Positions 1 through 7,693 are shown, counted from the first letter of the stretch. The stretch: DNA of 58,397 nucleotides from JBCCEJ01 sp039030335 (GCA_039030335.1 JBCCEJ010000035.1:1-58397), one strand, 5' to 3'. The notes: generated by a model from the letters alone, not told the origin. Translations and numbers: made by a program.

Positions 1-51
1 CGGCGGGCGAGGCACCAGGAGGCTGGCACCACGCCCAGAATCAAGCAGACC

Positions 52-1173
52 TCACGAGCGCGCTTTAGCGCGCTCGTGCCGCGCCGGCACGATCACAAGC
101 GAATCGAGCACCCGTTCACGCAGCCCGAGCGTGTCAGCCTGCGCGGCGTGGGCCTGCCACCCGATGATGCTGGCGTGCAGCTCGCCAAACGAGATGTCGC
201 CGTTGTGATACGCATCCAACCGCGTATGCAGGCGCTTGTGGGTGGCGCGCACTTTCCGGGCCTTCACCCGCCGTTTATGCGGATAGAGAACAAACCCCAA
301 CCACGGGATGCCGTGGCGCACCGGCGTAACCTGCGCCCGTGTTGCGTGCACGGTCAACCGCACGCCGGCCAGCCGCTCGATGATCGCCTGCTTCCACCCC
401 CAGAGCGTTCGCGTGCAGTCGCTTAGCAGTGCGAAGTCATCCACATAGCGCAGATACGCCCGGCAGCCGAGTTCGCGCTGCACGAACTGGTCGAACGGGT
501 GCAGATAACAGTTAGACCAGAACTGCGAGGTCAGATTACCGATCGGCAAACCACGCGGCCGGAGCTGTGACAGCAGGTCATCGCCCTCGAACCGCACATA
601 CCGGTATTCGTCGGCCAACACGTCCGCACCGCTCCCTAGAATTACGCTGATGAGCCAGCGCAGATCCGCTTCAGGGATCCGTTGCCAGAGGATGTGTTTC
701 AGCACTGCGTGGTCAATAGACGCAAAGTGCTGCCGGATATCCGCGCGCAACACGTAGCGGTGTTGCCGCGCCAGCGCCTGCATGCGCTGCACGGCCTTCA
801 AATTGCCGAAGCCGCGCCGGTTCGCGTAGCTGTGGGCATGAAACAACGCCTCGAAGCGTGGTTCGATCACCTGCGTCAATGCGTGATGCACGACGCGGTC
901 GGCGAACGGTGCGGCACTGATCTTGCGTCGCTTGGGCTCGTGAATGAAGAAATGCGCATACGGCCCTGGCATGTAGGTGCGCTCCAGCAACGCCTCGCGA
1001 ATTGCGCCCAAGCGCTCTTCTGCCCGGAACTCAAATTCCGCGACGGCTGCACCGCCGCGTTTGCCCCGCGCCGCCCGCCGCCACGCACAAAGCAGATTGG
1101 GCCAGCCGGTTAGTTTCCGGAACGCTGGACTGAGTTCTTCCAATCGGGTCTCAGCGCGGTTCGCGTGATCCAC
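52..1173 (-). CDS. DGR reverse transcriptase
   Basis: A 373-residue RNA-directed DNA polymerase. It carries the catalytic YVDD box (in RYVDDFALLS) and the DGR-type motif 4 LPIGNLTSQFWSN, where retroviral and group II RTs have a different residue in place of the SQ pair. The N-terminal part contains R-Y-I/V-L-R-A-D-I-like motif 3 sequence (YVLRADIRQHFASID) with the first catalytic Asp. There is no maturase or endonuclease extension, as expected for DGR RTs (about 300-400 residues). The start is a GTG at 1173. The last codons lie in an 11-bp inverted repeat (53-63/68-78, loop TTTA) overlapping the TGA stop. It is expected to act with Avd on TR RNA to make adenine-mutagenized cDNA for the VR at 2443-2567. 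Confidence 0.96.
   Translation of the reverse strand: MDHANRAETRLEELSPAFRKLTGWPNLLCAWRRAARGKRGGAAVAEFEFRAEERLGAIREALLERTYMPGPYAHFFIHEPKRRKISAAPFADRVVHHALTQVIEPRFEALFHAHSYANRRGFGNLKAVQRMQALARQHRYVLRADIRQHFASIDHAVLKHILWQRIPEADLRWLISVILGSGADVLADEYRYVRFEGDDLLSQLRPRGLPIGNLTSQFWSNCYLHPFDQFVQRELGCRAYLRYVDDFALLSDCTRTLWGWKQAIIERLAGVRLTVHATRAQVTPVRHGIPWLGFVLYPHKRRVKARKVRATHKRLHTRLDAYHNGDISFGELHASIIGWQAHAAQADTLGLRERVLDSLVIVPARHERAKARS
53..78 (-). terminator. Hairpin overlapping the RT stop codon
   Basis: An 11-bp perfect inverted repeat (53-63 and 68-78) with a 4-nt loop covers the last codons and stop of the RT gene. No U-run follows on the RT strand, so it could be a terminator, an mRNA 3'-end stabilizer or simply repetitive coding sequence encoding the basic tail. 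Confidence 0.35.
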
Positions 1174-1231
1174 GCCCGCTCTGTTCCGGGTTGAATGGGA
1201 GACCGCTCATCTTTCTGTCCCTAAGAAAACT

Positions 1232-1378
1232 CTGATAAATGCCATCCGTGGCATTCATCAGCACGGTGAGCGAAAAGCGCGGTTTCCACTCACCTACGAA
1301 ATCAACGACTTACGTCGTTGTTTCGCTGGCACATCCCTGTGCCAGATAGTGAAGCTCCGATAAATCAGAGCTTCACTA
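1232..1378. repeat. Array of hairpins between RT and avd
   Basis: The 215-nt gap between the divergent RT and avd genes holds four closely packed dyads. They are an interrupted 12-bp stem (CTGAT + AATGCCA, 1232-1261, loop TCCG), a 7-bp stem CAACGAC/GTCGTTG with loop TTAC (1303-1320), an 8-bp stem CTGGCACA/TGTGCCAG (1326-1345) and an 11-bp stem TAGTGAAGCTC/GAGCTTCACTA (1347-1378) with a 10-nt loop. Two near-identical octamers, TGATAAAT and CGATAAAT, occur in the first and last. Such density suggests REP-like palindromic elements or a structured RNA, and the divergent promoters must also lie here. No convincing -35/-10 pair was picked out. Confidence 0.6.
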
Positions 1379-1388
1379 AAGGCCATGT

Positions 1389-1751
1389 ATGGAAACCGAC
1401 ACCGGCCCGAATCTCGTCATTCTTGCGCGCACGTTCGACCTGCTCGACTGGCTGTTACCCAAAGCTGAACGCTTTCCAAGAATCTACCGGCACACATTGA
1501 CCGCGCGAATCATGAACAATGCACTCGATTTCCACGAGCAGCTTGTGCGAGCCGCCACGTTGGAAAAACGCAGCCGGCGTACTTCACTGCTTGCGGCCGA
1601 CCGCGCGCTGGCGGGCCTGCGCATCTATCTGCGGCTCATACACCGGTGGCGGTGGCTAAGCGACGGACAGTACGCGCACGTGACGGCCATGACTGGAGAA
1701 CTCGGGCGCCTGCTCGGCGGCTGGTTGCGAAGCGAGCGTAACGCGCGCTGA
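1389..1751 (+). CDS. avd: DGR accessory variability determinant (Avd-like four-helix bundle)
   Basis: A 120-residue, mostly helical, basic protein. It matches the Avd/S23-like four-helix-bundle family: an N-terminal helix with LLDWLLPKAERFPR, a second helix with RIMNNALDFHEQLVRAA, a third with LRIYLRLIHRWRWLS, and the family-typical C-terminal GRLLGGWLRS. Avd forms a pentameric barrel that binds RT and the TR RNA and is needed for mutagenic cDNA synthesis. The predicted start is the ATG at 1389; another ATG at 1384 is out of frame. It is on the plus strand while RT, TR and VR are on the minus strand, so TR-RT read-through RNA would be antisense to avd. That orientation is unusual. Confidence 0.9.
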   Translation: METDTGPNLVILARTFDLLDWLLPKAERFPRIYRHTLTARIMNNALDFHEQLVRAATLEKRSRRTSLLAADRALAGLRIYLRLIHRWRWLSDGQYAHVTAMTGELGRLLGGWLRSERNAR

Positions 1752-1774
1752 GAACCATCAAATTCGCATAAAGC

Positions 1775-1807
1775 GAGGCGCCGCGGGATCGCTCCGGGCG
1801 GCGCCTC
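1775..1807 (+). terminator. 10-bp GC-rich hairpin between avd and TR
   Basis: A perfect 10-bp inverted repeat (GAGGCGCCGC at 1775-1784, GCGGCGCCTC at 1798-1807) with a 13-nt loop lies 23 nt after the avd stop. It could end avd transcription. On the minus strand it lies downstream of TR and could instead fold within the TR RNA that Avd and RT recognise. There is no clear U-run. Confidence 0.45.
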
Positions 1808-1988
1808 CGTGGGCTATGCGTCCGACAGGGCGGTATCACGCGGGTTGCGCATGACGCTCCTGTGCGGACGGGACCACGCCGCGCCATCTCCCCAATTGCC
1901 TGGCCGGGGCTCGCAAACCGTGGTCGGCGAGTCGTGCCGGTGCCTGCCGGCCCACCGGGGGGTCAACAGGCCAGGCCGGGTCAGGAAC

Positions 1989-2113
1989 ATGTGGGACGAA
2001 CTCAACACACGAAAACCGACATTGTTGTTACGGTTGTCGGGGTTGTTGTTGTTGCGGTTGTCCGCGCGCGCGTTCTCTGGATTGTTGACCCACGAGCCGC
2101 CGCGCAACACCCT
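1989..2113 (-). repeat. DGR template repeat (TR)
   Basis: This 125-bp non-coding copy of the target's 3' end lies on the minus strand, between VR and RT. Conceptual translation would read WVNNPENARADNRNNNNP and onward, with 12 Asn (AAC/AAT) codons. AAC is the classic DGR codon because adenine changes there reach many residues without creating stops. It aligns to VR 2443-2567 at a constant offset of 454. Mismatches occur at plus-strand T positions 1992, 2022, 2023, 2026, 2028, 2029, 2034, 2035, 2037, 2044, 2049, 2052, 2053, 2059, 2074, 2082, 2083 and 2086 only, all adenines on the TR sense strand. The 3' 20-30 bp are nearly identical to VR and correspond to the IMH/IMH* region. Confidence 0.96.
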
Positions 2114-2397
2114 CTTCGAAAAATCAGCGGCGCGCCCCACTGGCGGGTTTGGCCGCCAGCGCGATCAGCATGGCGTTTGCGTCACTGGGTCGCAAGTGCT
2201 GTTCAGTGAGGCGCTGGGTGGGGATGCCGGGTCTGCGGAGGAATGCCGGTTTCAAGGCGCGGCATTATTGGGTCTCGCGATCTGCGGCGCTTCGGCTTCT
2301 GGCAGTTGGTCCGGGCGTTCACACAGGCACTGCCTTCGTCGCTTTCTGGCCCGCGAAGAACGCGCGCCTCGGTCCTTAAGTGCCGCAAAAAAATCGT
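2114..2397. other. Intergenic DNA between TR and VR hairpin, no gene seen
   Basis: This stretch of about 280 nt separates TR from the target gene's 3' hairpin. Open frames here run through TR or VR in the wrong frame and lack any recognizable protein signature. It presumably contains the start of the TR RNA or read-through sequence from the target operon. The minus strand has a short T-run just after the VR hairpin (about 2387-2394). Confidence 0.4.
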
Positions 2398-2423
2398 AGC
2401 TGCGCCGCTTACGCGGCGCAGCT
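2398..2423 (-). terminator. VR-adjacent hairpin (DGR target-recognition stem-loop and/or terminator)
   Basis: A perfect 11-bp inverted repeat AGCTGCGCCGC/GCGGCGCAGCT with a 4-nt loop (GTAA on the coding strand) begins 6 nt after the target stop codon and about 20 nt after the end of VR. DGR targets are known to need a hairpin/cruciform just downstream of the VR IMH for efficient retrohoming, with 7-10-bp stems and tetraloops. The stem is followed on the minus strand by ACGATTTTTTT, so it could also act as an intrinsic terminator for the target operon. The two roles are not exclusive. No equivalent sits next to TR. Confidence 0.75.
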
Positions 2424-2429
2424 CAGTGA

Positions 2430-5400
2430 TCAGGCGTTCAAGATGGGGGACGAACTCAACACACGAAAACCGACAAGGTCGCCACGGCCGACGGGGTCGT
2501 TGCTGAGGCGGTCGTCCGCGCGCGCGTCCTCTGGAGCGTGGACCCACGAGCCGCCGCGCAACACCCTTGTACTCGATTCCAAGTTTGCCGCGCGTTCAGC
2601 GCCAATGTCAGGCTGTTCGTAACCATTCAGGCACCATTCCCAGACGTTGCCCGCCACGTCGGCGTGACCTGGAGGCGAATTCCCGTGCGGGTAAACGCCG
2701 ACGGCCGTCGTCTCTTGCAGATACCAGGGCCCGTCCTTTTGCTCCTGTTCATCTACGTTCGCCATGCCAACCCCAAACGTGTCCCCCCACGGATACACCC
2801 GAGAGTCGGCATTGCGCGCAGCTTTCTCCCATTCCATTTCGATGGGCAGCCGTATTTCCCGCTCTAGACGTGCACTCAGCCACCGGCAAAACGCGACGGC
2901 TTCAAACCAACTGACGTCGGTGCGCGGGCGGTTTGGCTGGGTCCAGCGCGACGCTGCAGGCTCCATCCGCTCAAGACCCGCCCACCATTCTTCGTTTTCA
3001 TACCCACCGTCACGGATGAATGCATCAAACTGCGCATTCGTGATCGGATACCGCGCCAGGTAGAACGATGGCAGTTCTCGTACCTCACCGTCCTGCCAGA
3101 TGAACTCCCCACCCGGGACTTCGATCCAGTCGATGTCGGGCAGGCCATCGGGGCGCAGCCCGACGCCCGGGCGCGGGTCGCCGAGTTCGGCCAGGCGATC
3201 GCCTATAGCGAGGCGCAGCGGTGGCGTAAGTTCCGGATCGTTCAGCACATTCACCATTACCAGCGGGTCGCGTTCGAGGGATGTACCGGCCAGAAATTCA
3301 TCCAGCGCGTTCGTGTCCGAGATATTGTTGGATCGTTTCCACGGCGGCTTGGATCGGGTCTTCCCCGACTCCCCGGCCGGAACGGACGAATCCCGCGGCA
3401 TTTTGAGTAGCTGCTCTGCCCGCCGCCGATCGGGTGGTTCTTTTCTTGCAAGCGTCTCAAGCCTGCGACAGAGCTTTCTGAGTTCCCGCCGCTGGCGTTC
3501 GGGCGATAGTTCTGCAAGCGGATGCAATGGGTTCGCGATGCCGCCAAGCGCTGCTTTGGCCAGCGTGCCCTGGTCGATAGCCGTCGGGATCAGGCTTGCG
3601 TCCGGAAGCGCTTCGACATAGACCGGGATGACGGTGTCGTTGAACTCCCGGGCGCGCTCCAGGATGCGCGGCAGCTCGCGGGAGCGGATGAATGAAGAGT
3701 CGAAATAAGCTGGCGTCACGAGTAACACGAACACATCGCTCCGCAACAGCTGCTCTTCAGCGCTCCACGCAGAGTCGTCTTCGGCGTCTTCCATCCGGTA
3801 GTGCCAGACGTCGATAGCGCCGCGGTTTCGCGGCGCCGCCAGGGCGTCCAGTACCGTTTCGACGATGGTCGTCGCGGTGCCGTCGTAGCTCAGGTAAACC
3901 CGGGTCGGCGGCGGACGGAAACGCGGACCCGTGCCCTTGCGGCGAACCAGTGCGCTCGGGTTGCGCGCAAGGTGCGCAACGCGTACATCGGCTTCCAGCA
4001 ACCGCAACGCCAACCCACGTTGTGCGCCCCACGCGGCGCGATCGTGCGCGGGCTGCAGCACGAACGCGGCGCGGGTTGCCGACAGCGCGGACCGTGAAAT
4101 CCCGGCGCGGGCATCGAACTGGTCTTCGGCGTCCAGTTCATCGAGCAGGCTGGAGAGTGAACGGGTCGTATACCCGAGTGCTTGCACATGCCGCTCGACC
4201 ACCTGCCGGTTCACGTGGTCGTCGTGATCGTGACTCGGGGTGTCGATGACCAGCACCTGCGCGGGCGGGGTCGCCGCCGGGCGGGCGACTTCGGCCTGCA
4301 CGTGCGCGCTCAACTCGGACAGAGCACCGTCCGACAGGAGCTCGTCGAAGTCCTTGAAGTGGAAGGTCTGGCCGTCACCAGACGCGTCGGGCGGTTCGAC
4401 GCCGCCGAGACAGATCAGCGCACCGCTGCTGGTGCCGCCGCTGGCATCCGGAGCCGACTCCATGGCCGCCTCGGTCCAAAGGCGTATCGCAAACACGTTC
4501 TCGTCACCGCCGGTTTGCGCCTCGCCTGAATCGGCTACCGGTTCCACATGCAGGCCGCGTTCGCGGAGCTGGGCTGCCAGTTCGGTTGCGGCGCGCGCGT
4601 CATCCGGTGCGTGCACCAGCGCGATCGGGCGCGATTGCATGCCGGCCGTGGCAGCGACCTGGCCCGGTTTGGCGCCCAACAGCCAGCGCGCACCGTGCAG
4701 CGTTTCCAGTTCTACGCTCGTGCAGTTTTCGGGCAGGCGCACGCGCTGGCCCGGAAACAGCTGGTGATAGCGCGGCGCCCACAGGCCTTCCGGCGAAGGG
4801 GCGGATTGTGGGCCTTCCGGCCCGCCCGGCAGCGGCGTAATCAGCACCGGCGCGGGCGGGGAGGTGCGCAGTTCGATCGTTTCGGCCGCGTCGTCGTCGG
4901 CTTCGGCGCATTCCAACACGCCGGGGCGGAGCCGCACGCCGAGCGGCATCGGCGGCATTTGCCGGGCGGCGATCTCGATGTGCTGGCGGAGCCAGTGCGG
5001 TAATGGCTGTTGGCCGGTGCGAGCACTCAAATGTCCACGGAGATCGCCGAAGGCGGCGCCGAGGCCGGCGAGCCACGCTACGGCCTCCGCGCCGGACCCG
5101 GCATCGTCGCGGACGGTCTCCGGCAGCGTGTCGCGCGCCCAGCGGGCGACGCGCTGTCGCTGCTGGTTATCGGCCGTCGACAAGATCTGCACGATGGGCT
5201 CGAGCGCCACCTTTACGGCTTCTGGTCCGGCGTCGAAGGCGGCGAGGCGCAGTTGAATGGCGGCCTTGTCGAGTGGCTCCAACTGCTCGGCCGTATCGGC
5301 CCAGAAGCGCTGAACGGCCGCCCAGTCGAGCGTGAATTCGGCGTCCGTGATGGGCTCCGCCCGCTTCAGCTGCTCCGTGAGCCGCCGCGCCACACCGCCG

Positions 5401-5627
5401 TGCATCACGACACGCAGCGCGCTGCGTCTTGCCATCAGCGGCGAAAACCAGAGTTCGGCCTCCAGCTCCGCGCGGCTGCCGGGCAGGAACTGCATGCGGG
5501 CCTTGCGCATCAGGTTCGGTTCTACGTGCGGGGCGAGCGCCAGAGCCTGCGCGAGCTGCTTGAGTTCGGGGCGCTGTTCTTCGGCCAGCCGGGCCTCGTC
5601 GGCAGACGTGGGTACAAGCCAGCTCAT
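2430..5627 (-). CDS. DGR target: TIR and FGE-sulfatase (C-type-lectin-like) domain protein
   Basis: A 1065-residue protein. The ATG at 5627 is chosen because it overlaps the stop of the upstream vWA gene (ATGA); the open frame extends further upstream but only inside that gene. Residues 1-330 are a helical region without a recognized family. Residues about 360-560 hold two degenerate Rossmann/TIR-like segments. A TIR domain at about 575-675 has VYLSYDG, SDVFVLLVTPAYF and SFIRSREL, retaining the Glu expected of NADase TIRs. An FGE-sulfatase domain spans 831-1060 (PGGEF, NVWEW, RVLRGGSW, VGFR). The VR lacks the catalytic Cys pair of true formylglycine-generating enzymes, so the domain is a binding module. 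Presumed role: variable ligand sensor wired to a TIR effector. Confidence 0.92.
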   Translation of the reverse strand: MSWLVPTSADEARLAEEQRPELKQLAQALALAPHVEPNLMRKARMQFLPGSRAELEAELWFSPLMARRSALRVVMHGGVARRLTEQLKRAEPITDAEFTLDWAAVQRFWADTAEQLEPLDKAAIQLRLAAFDAGPEAVKVALEPIVQILSTADNQQRQRVARWARDTLPETVRDDAGSGAEAVAWLAGLGAAFGDLRGHLSARTGQQPLPHWLRQHIEIAARQMPPMPLGVRLRPGVLECAEADDDAAETIELRTSPPAPVLITPLPGGPEGPQSAPSPEGLWAPRYHQLFPGQRVRLPENCTSVELETLHGARWLLGAKPGQVAATAGMQSRPIALVHAPDDARAATELAAQLRERGLHVEPVADSGEAQTGGDENVFAIRLWTEAAMESAPDASGGTSSGALICLGGVEPPDASGDGQTFHFKDFDELLSDGALSELSAHVQAEVARPAATPPAQVLVIDTPSHDHDDHVNRQVVERHVQALGYTTRSLSSLLDELDAEDQFDARAGISRSALSATRAAFVLQPAHDRAAWGAQRGLALRLLEADVRVAHLARNPSALVRRKGTGPRFRPPPTRVYLSYDGTATTIVETVLDALAAPRNRGAIDVWHYRMEDAEDDSAWSAEEQLLRSDVFVLLVTPAYFDSSFIRSRELPRILERAREFNDTVIPVYVEALPDASLIPTAIDQGTLAKAALGGIANPLHPLAELSPERQRRELRKLCRRLETLARKEPPDRRRAEQLLKMPRDSSVPAGESGKTRSKPPWKRSNNISDTNALDEFLAGTSLERDPLVMVNVLNDPELTPPLRLAIGDRLAELGDPRPGVGLRPDGLPDIDWIEVPGGEFIWQDGEVRELPSFYLARYPITNAQFDAFIRDGGYENEEWWAGLERMEPAASRWTQPNRPRTDVSWFEAVAFCRWLSARLEREIRLPIEMEWEKAARNADSRVYPWGDTFGVGMANVDEQEQKDGPWYLQETTAVGVYPHGNSPPGHADVAGNVWEWCLNGYEQPDIGAERAANLESSTRVLRGGSWVHAPEDARADDRLSNDPVGRGDLVGFRVLSSSPILNA
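2443..2567 (-). repeat. DGR variable repeat (VR)
   Basis: This is the last 125 bp of the target gene that share homology with TR, encoding residues about 1021-1062 of the 1065-residue target. Relative to TR, 11 of 12 Asn codons encode other residues (His, Ala, Asp, Leu, Ser, Gly) and one Asp codon has become Val. The scaffold RVLRGGSW at the start and VGFRVLSSS at the end is conserved, as expected for a C-type-lectin-like fold displaying a variable binding surface. Confidence 0.96.
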
Positions 5628-6664
5628 CGATTCTGGATCCGCTGGCGGAGCAGACGGCGCACTTCGCCGGCGCGGGTAAAGCGGTCCCAGTGCACGATCT
5701 GCATGCGCCGCGACAGGCGCTGCGGCCAGCGGGCGGGCGGATACGGCACCAGCGCGGTCACGGCGGATCCGGCCTGGCGGCAACGGTTGATGAACTGGTC
5801 CCAGCGGTCGAGGATTTCGGCGCGCGACGGCGCGCCGGCTTCGGCAGTCGCGGTGCCGGGCAGACTGGCCCCGAGCGCGGTGGCCAGCAGTACCGGCCGG
5901 CCCGCCTGCGGCGTCCACAGGTAATCCCGGAAACCCTCGGGCCACGCGTCGCCTGGATCGCCCTCGAACTCGTAGATCTCACACTGGCTCGGGCCGGCGA
6001 GTAACTGCACGGCGTCGATGAGCGCGTGCATGTCCGGGCGAAACGGATGCATCAACGGGTCGAGATCCAAAAACAGCTGCACGCCCTGGTGCAGGCTAGG
6101 GCGGAGCCGGCGCGGCAGCGCGGCCAGCACTTCGCCGCGCGTCACCGCGTCCATGACGGCGCTCAGGTCGGCCTGTTCGCTTTCCCGCGGCGTCGCGAGC
6201 GCGGCGGCCAACAAGGCCCGCTCGGTGCGCGAGGCGAACAGGCGGGGCGCGTCCAGCGTGACGGGCGATTCCCGCGATTGTTTCTGTTGCCCGGGCAGCC
6301 TCGCGAGTGGCGCGCTGTCGTTGTCGTCCGGCTCCCGGTCGGGGAGTCGCGCGAGCGTGGTCTCGATGATCTCCGGCGGCAGTGCGATGGGTGGCGCTGG
6401 CGGCTGCGGGGCGCCGCCGCGTTTGCGTTTTTCGCGCCGTTCAGCCCTGGATTTCCGTTTTCGCCGGGCGCGCTTGTCGGCCGCCCCGAAAGTCCGCTGC
6501 GTGGGATTGGGGTCGTGCGCGCCGCGGGCCAGACCGAGCGTCGCGAGCGCCATGTCGGCGTCGTCGTCCGTCAGATCGAGGTCCGCCAGTGCGCGCACGG
6601 CGTCGCCAAGGCTTATTTCGCCCCGTGCGGGTGAGTCGGGCTGCGGCTGGCGGCGCTTTTCCAT
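5624..6664 (-). CDS. Degenerate vWA-like protein of the conflict operon
   Basis: A 346-residue soluble protein. Residues 60-85 are a very basic linker (RARRKRKSRAERREKRKR), followed by a Pro-rich stretch. Residues about 190-345 look like a von Willebrand A-type fold: a hydrophobic strand QLFLDLDPLMHPF (196-208) in the position of the MIDAS DxSxS strand but lacking the serines, then alternating helices and strands (PVLLATALG, SAVTALVPYP, MQIVHWD). Its stop overlaps the start of the TIR/FGE target, so the two are translationally coupled. vWA proteins pair with MoxR ATPases as substrate adaptors. The vWA call rests on the fold pattern and the MoxR neighbour, not on an intact MIDAS. Confidence 0.65.
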   Translation of the reverse strand: MEKRRQPQPDSPARGEISLGDAVRALADLDLTDDDADMALATLGLARGAHDPNPTQRTFGAADKRARRKRKSRAERREKRKRGGAPQPPAPPIALPPEIIETTLARLPDREPDDNDSAPLARLPGQQKQSRESPVTLDAPRLFASRTERALLAAALATPRESEQADLSAVMDAVTRGEVLAALPRRLRPSLHQGVQLFLDLDPLMHPFRPDMHALIDAVQLLAGPSQCEIYEFEGDPGDAWPEGFRDYLWTPQAGRPVLLATALGASLPGTATAEAGAPSRAEILDRWDQFINRCRQAGSAVTALVPYPPARWPQRLSRRMQIVHWDRFTRAGEVRRLLRQRIQNR

Positions 6665-6727
6665 CGATGCAGGCGAGCGTCGGCTAGTTACCGAGCCGGG
6701 GCCCCAGGCCGGCTGACAGGCACGTCA

Positions 6728-7693
6728 TCACAGGTTGTCCTTCTGCAGCGTTACGCGCTCTACCTCCGCCCAGACGGCGCTCTCCGGCGTAACGCCGAGG
6801 TCGGCGCAGGCTCGCACCGCATCCAGAAATTCGCTGGTCGCCGGCGCGCGGCGGCCGGATTTGGCCGCTTCATCGCGAAGCGACACCACTTTGTCAGCCA
6901 CGGCCCGGAGCAGAGCGACGCGCACGCGCGCAAAGTGCTTCTTGCCGATGTCGACCAGCTCGTCGGCACCCGGTTCTTCGAGTTCCAGCGTGATACAGCG
7001 GCGCACGAAGGCCGGCGGCAGTTCGCGTTCGCCATTGGTTGTGATGATGACGAGCCAGCTGAAGCCCTTGGGCGCGCTCACCGTGCCGCCGCCCTGGGGG
7101 CGGTTGAACCGGCAGACGTCGAGCGGCTCCAGCAAATCGTTCGGCAGATCGGGCTCGGCCTTGTCGATCTCATCGAGCAGCAGCACGACGTCGGGGCCGT
7201 CGCCCCGCGTTGGAGGTTCTACCGGCGGTACGTACAGAGATGCAGTCCTGGTGCCATCCGGTGCTTTGCCGTCCCGCTCCTGGTTCGCGACGGCAGTTTC
7301 GGATTGACCGCGCAGGCGCGCGCTCGCCGGATTCAGCGCCCACCAGAGCAGCCCCGGCTCTTCGTAGGTCCATGCCGGCGGCAGGTTGCCGCGACCGAGC
7401 TGCGCATCGTGCAGGCGCCTTAGCTGATCGACTTCTGACGTCAGATCGCCAAGGCGCGTGCGCGAAGTCAGCGTGGTCGCCAGATAGCGGTAGCCGAGCA
7501 CGCGTGCCATTGCCGGCGCCAGCGCGCTCTTGCCGCAGCCCGGCACGCCCGAGACCAGCAGCGGCCGGTTGGTCGCGAGGGCGACGTCTACCGCCACCGC
7601 AATCCGGTCGTTGAAAACGTAGGGATTGTGCGCGCCGGACTTCTTCAGCACACCGTCGGCGGGGAGGACGAATTTCTTTGGTTGATAGGCCAT
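6728..7693 (-). CDS. MoxR-family AAA+ ATPase
   Basis: A 321-residue AAA+ ATPase. Walker A is GVPGCGKS (49-56), Walker B VVLLLDEIDK (169-178), sensor 1 VIITTNGE around 215-222, and an arginine-finger-like FVRR at 229-232. This matches MoxR-type ATPases that act as chaperones with vWA partners; it sits 63 nt upstream of the vWA-like gene. In vWA/MoxR conflict systems the ATPase is thought to hold or remodel the sensor/effector complex in an NTP-dependent manner. The start is the ATG at 7693, about 110 nt after the TIR gene's stop. Confidence 0.92.
   Translation of the reverse strand: MAYQPKKFVLPADGVLKKSGAHNPYVFNDRIAVAVDVALATNRPLLVSGVPGCGKSALAPAMARVLGYRYLATTLTSRTRLGDLTSEVDQLRRLHDAQLGRGNLPPAWTYEEPGLLWWALNPASARLRGQSETAVANQERDGKAPDGTRTASLYVPPVEPPTRGDGPDVVLLLDEIDKAEPDLPNDLLEPLDVCRFNRPQGGGTVSAPKGFSWLVIITTNGERELPPAFVRRCITLELEEPGADELVDIGKKHFARVRVALLRAVADKVVSLRDEAAKSGRRAPATSEFLDAVRACADLGVTPESAVWAEVERVTLQKDNL

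Larger units (their letters stand above)
52..2567. other. Diversity-generating retroelement (DGR) core
   Basis: The cassette contains every canonical DGR part: a reverse transcriptase (52-1173, -), an Avd-type accessory protein (1389-1751, +), a template repeat (1989-2113, -) and a variable repeat (2443-2567, -) at the 3' end of the target gene. DGRs copy TR RNA into cDNA with errors at adenines and paste it over the VR, diversifying a ligand-binding C-terminal domain. Here TR and VR align over 125 bp with no gaps, and all 18 mismatches are at TR adenines, so the system has been active in this lineage. The unusual point is that avd lies on the strand opposite to RT, TR and VR. Confidence 0.96.

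Noticed and set aside
52..1173. Retron or group II intron reverse transcriptase
   Set aside because: The motif 4 SQ signature, the absence of maturase/endonuclease domains, and the matching TR/VR/Avd all fit a DGR.
1814..2140. 108-codon minus-strand ORF reading through TR
   Set aside because: It is TR itself, whose Asn-rich translation mirrors the target end. There is no independent gene start signal, and TRs are normally non-coding.
2203..2547. 114-codon minus-strand ORF overlapping VR
   Set aside because: It is in the wrong frame relative to the FGE domain and has basic low-complexity sequence; VR mutagenesis would scramble it.
5628..5945. Upstream extension of the DGR target to a start at 5945
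   Set aside because: It lies within the vWA-like gene in another frame, is Arg/Pro/Ala-rich and non-domain-like; ATG at 5627 overlaps the vWA stop.
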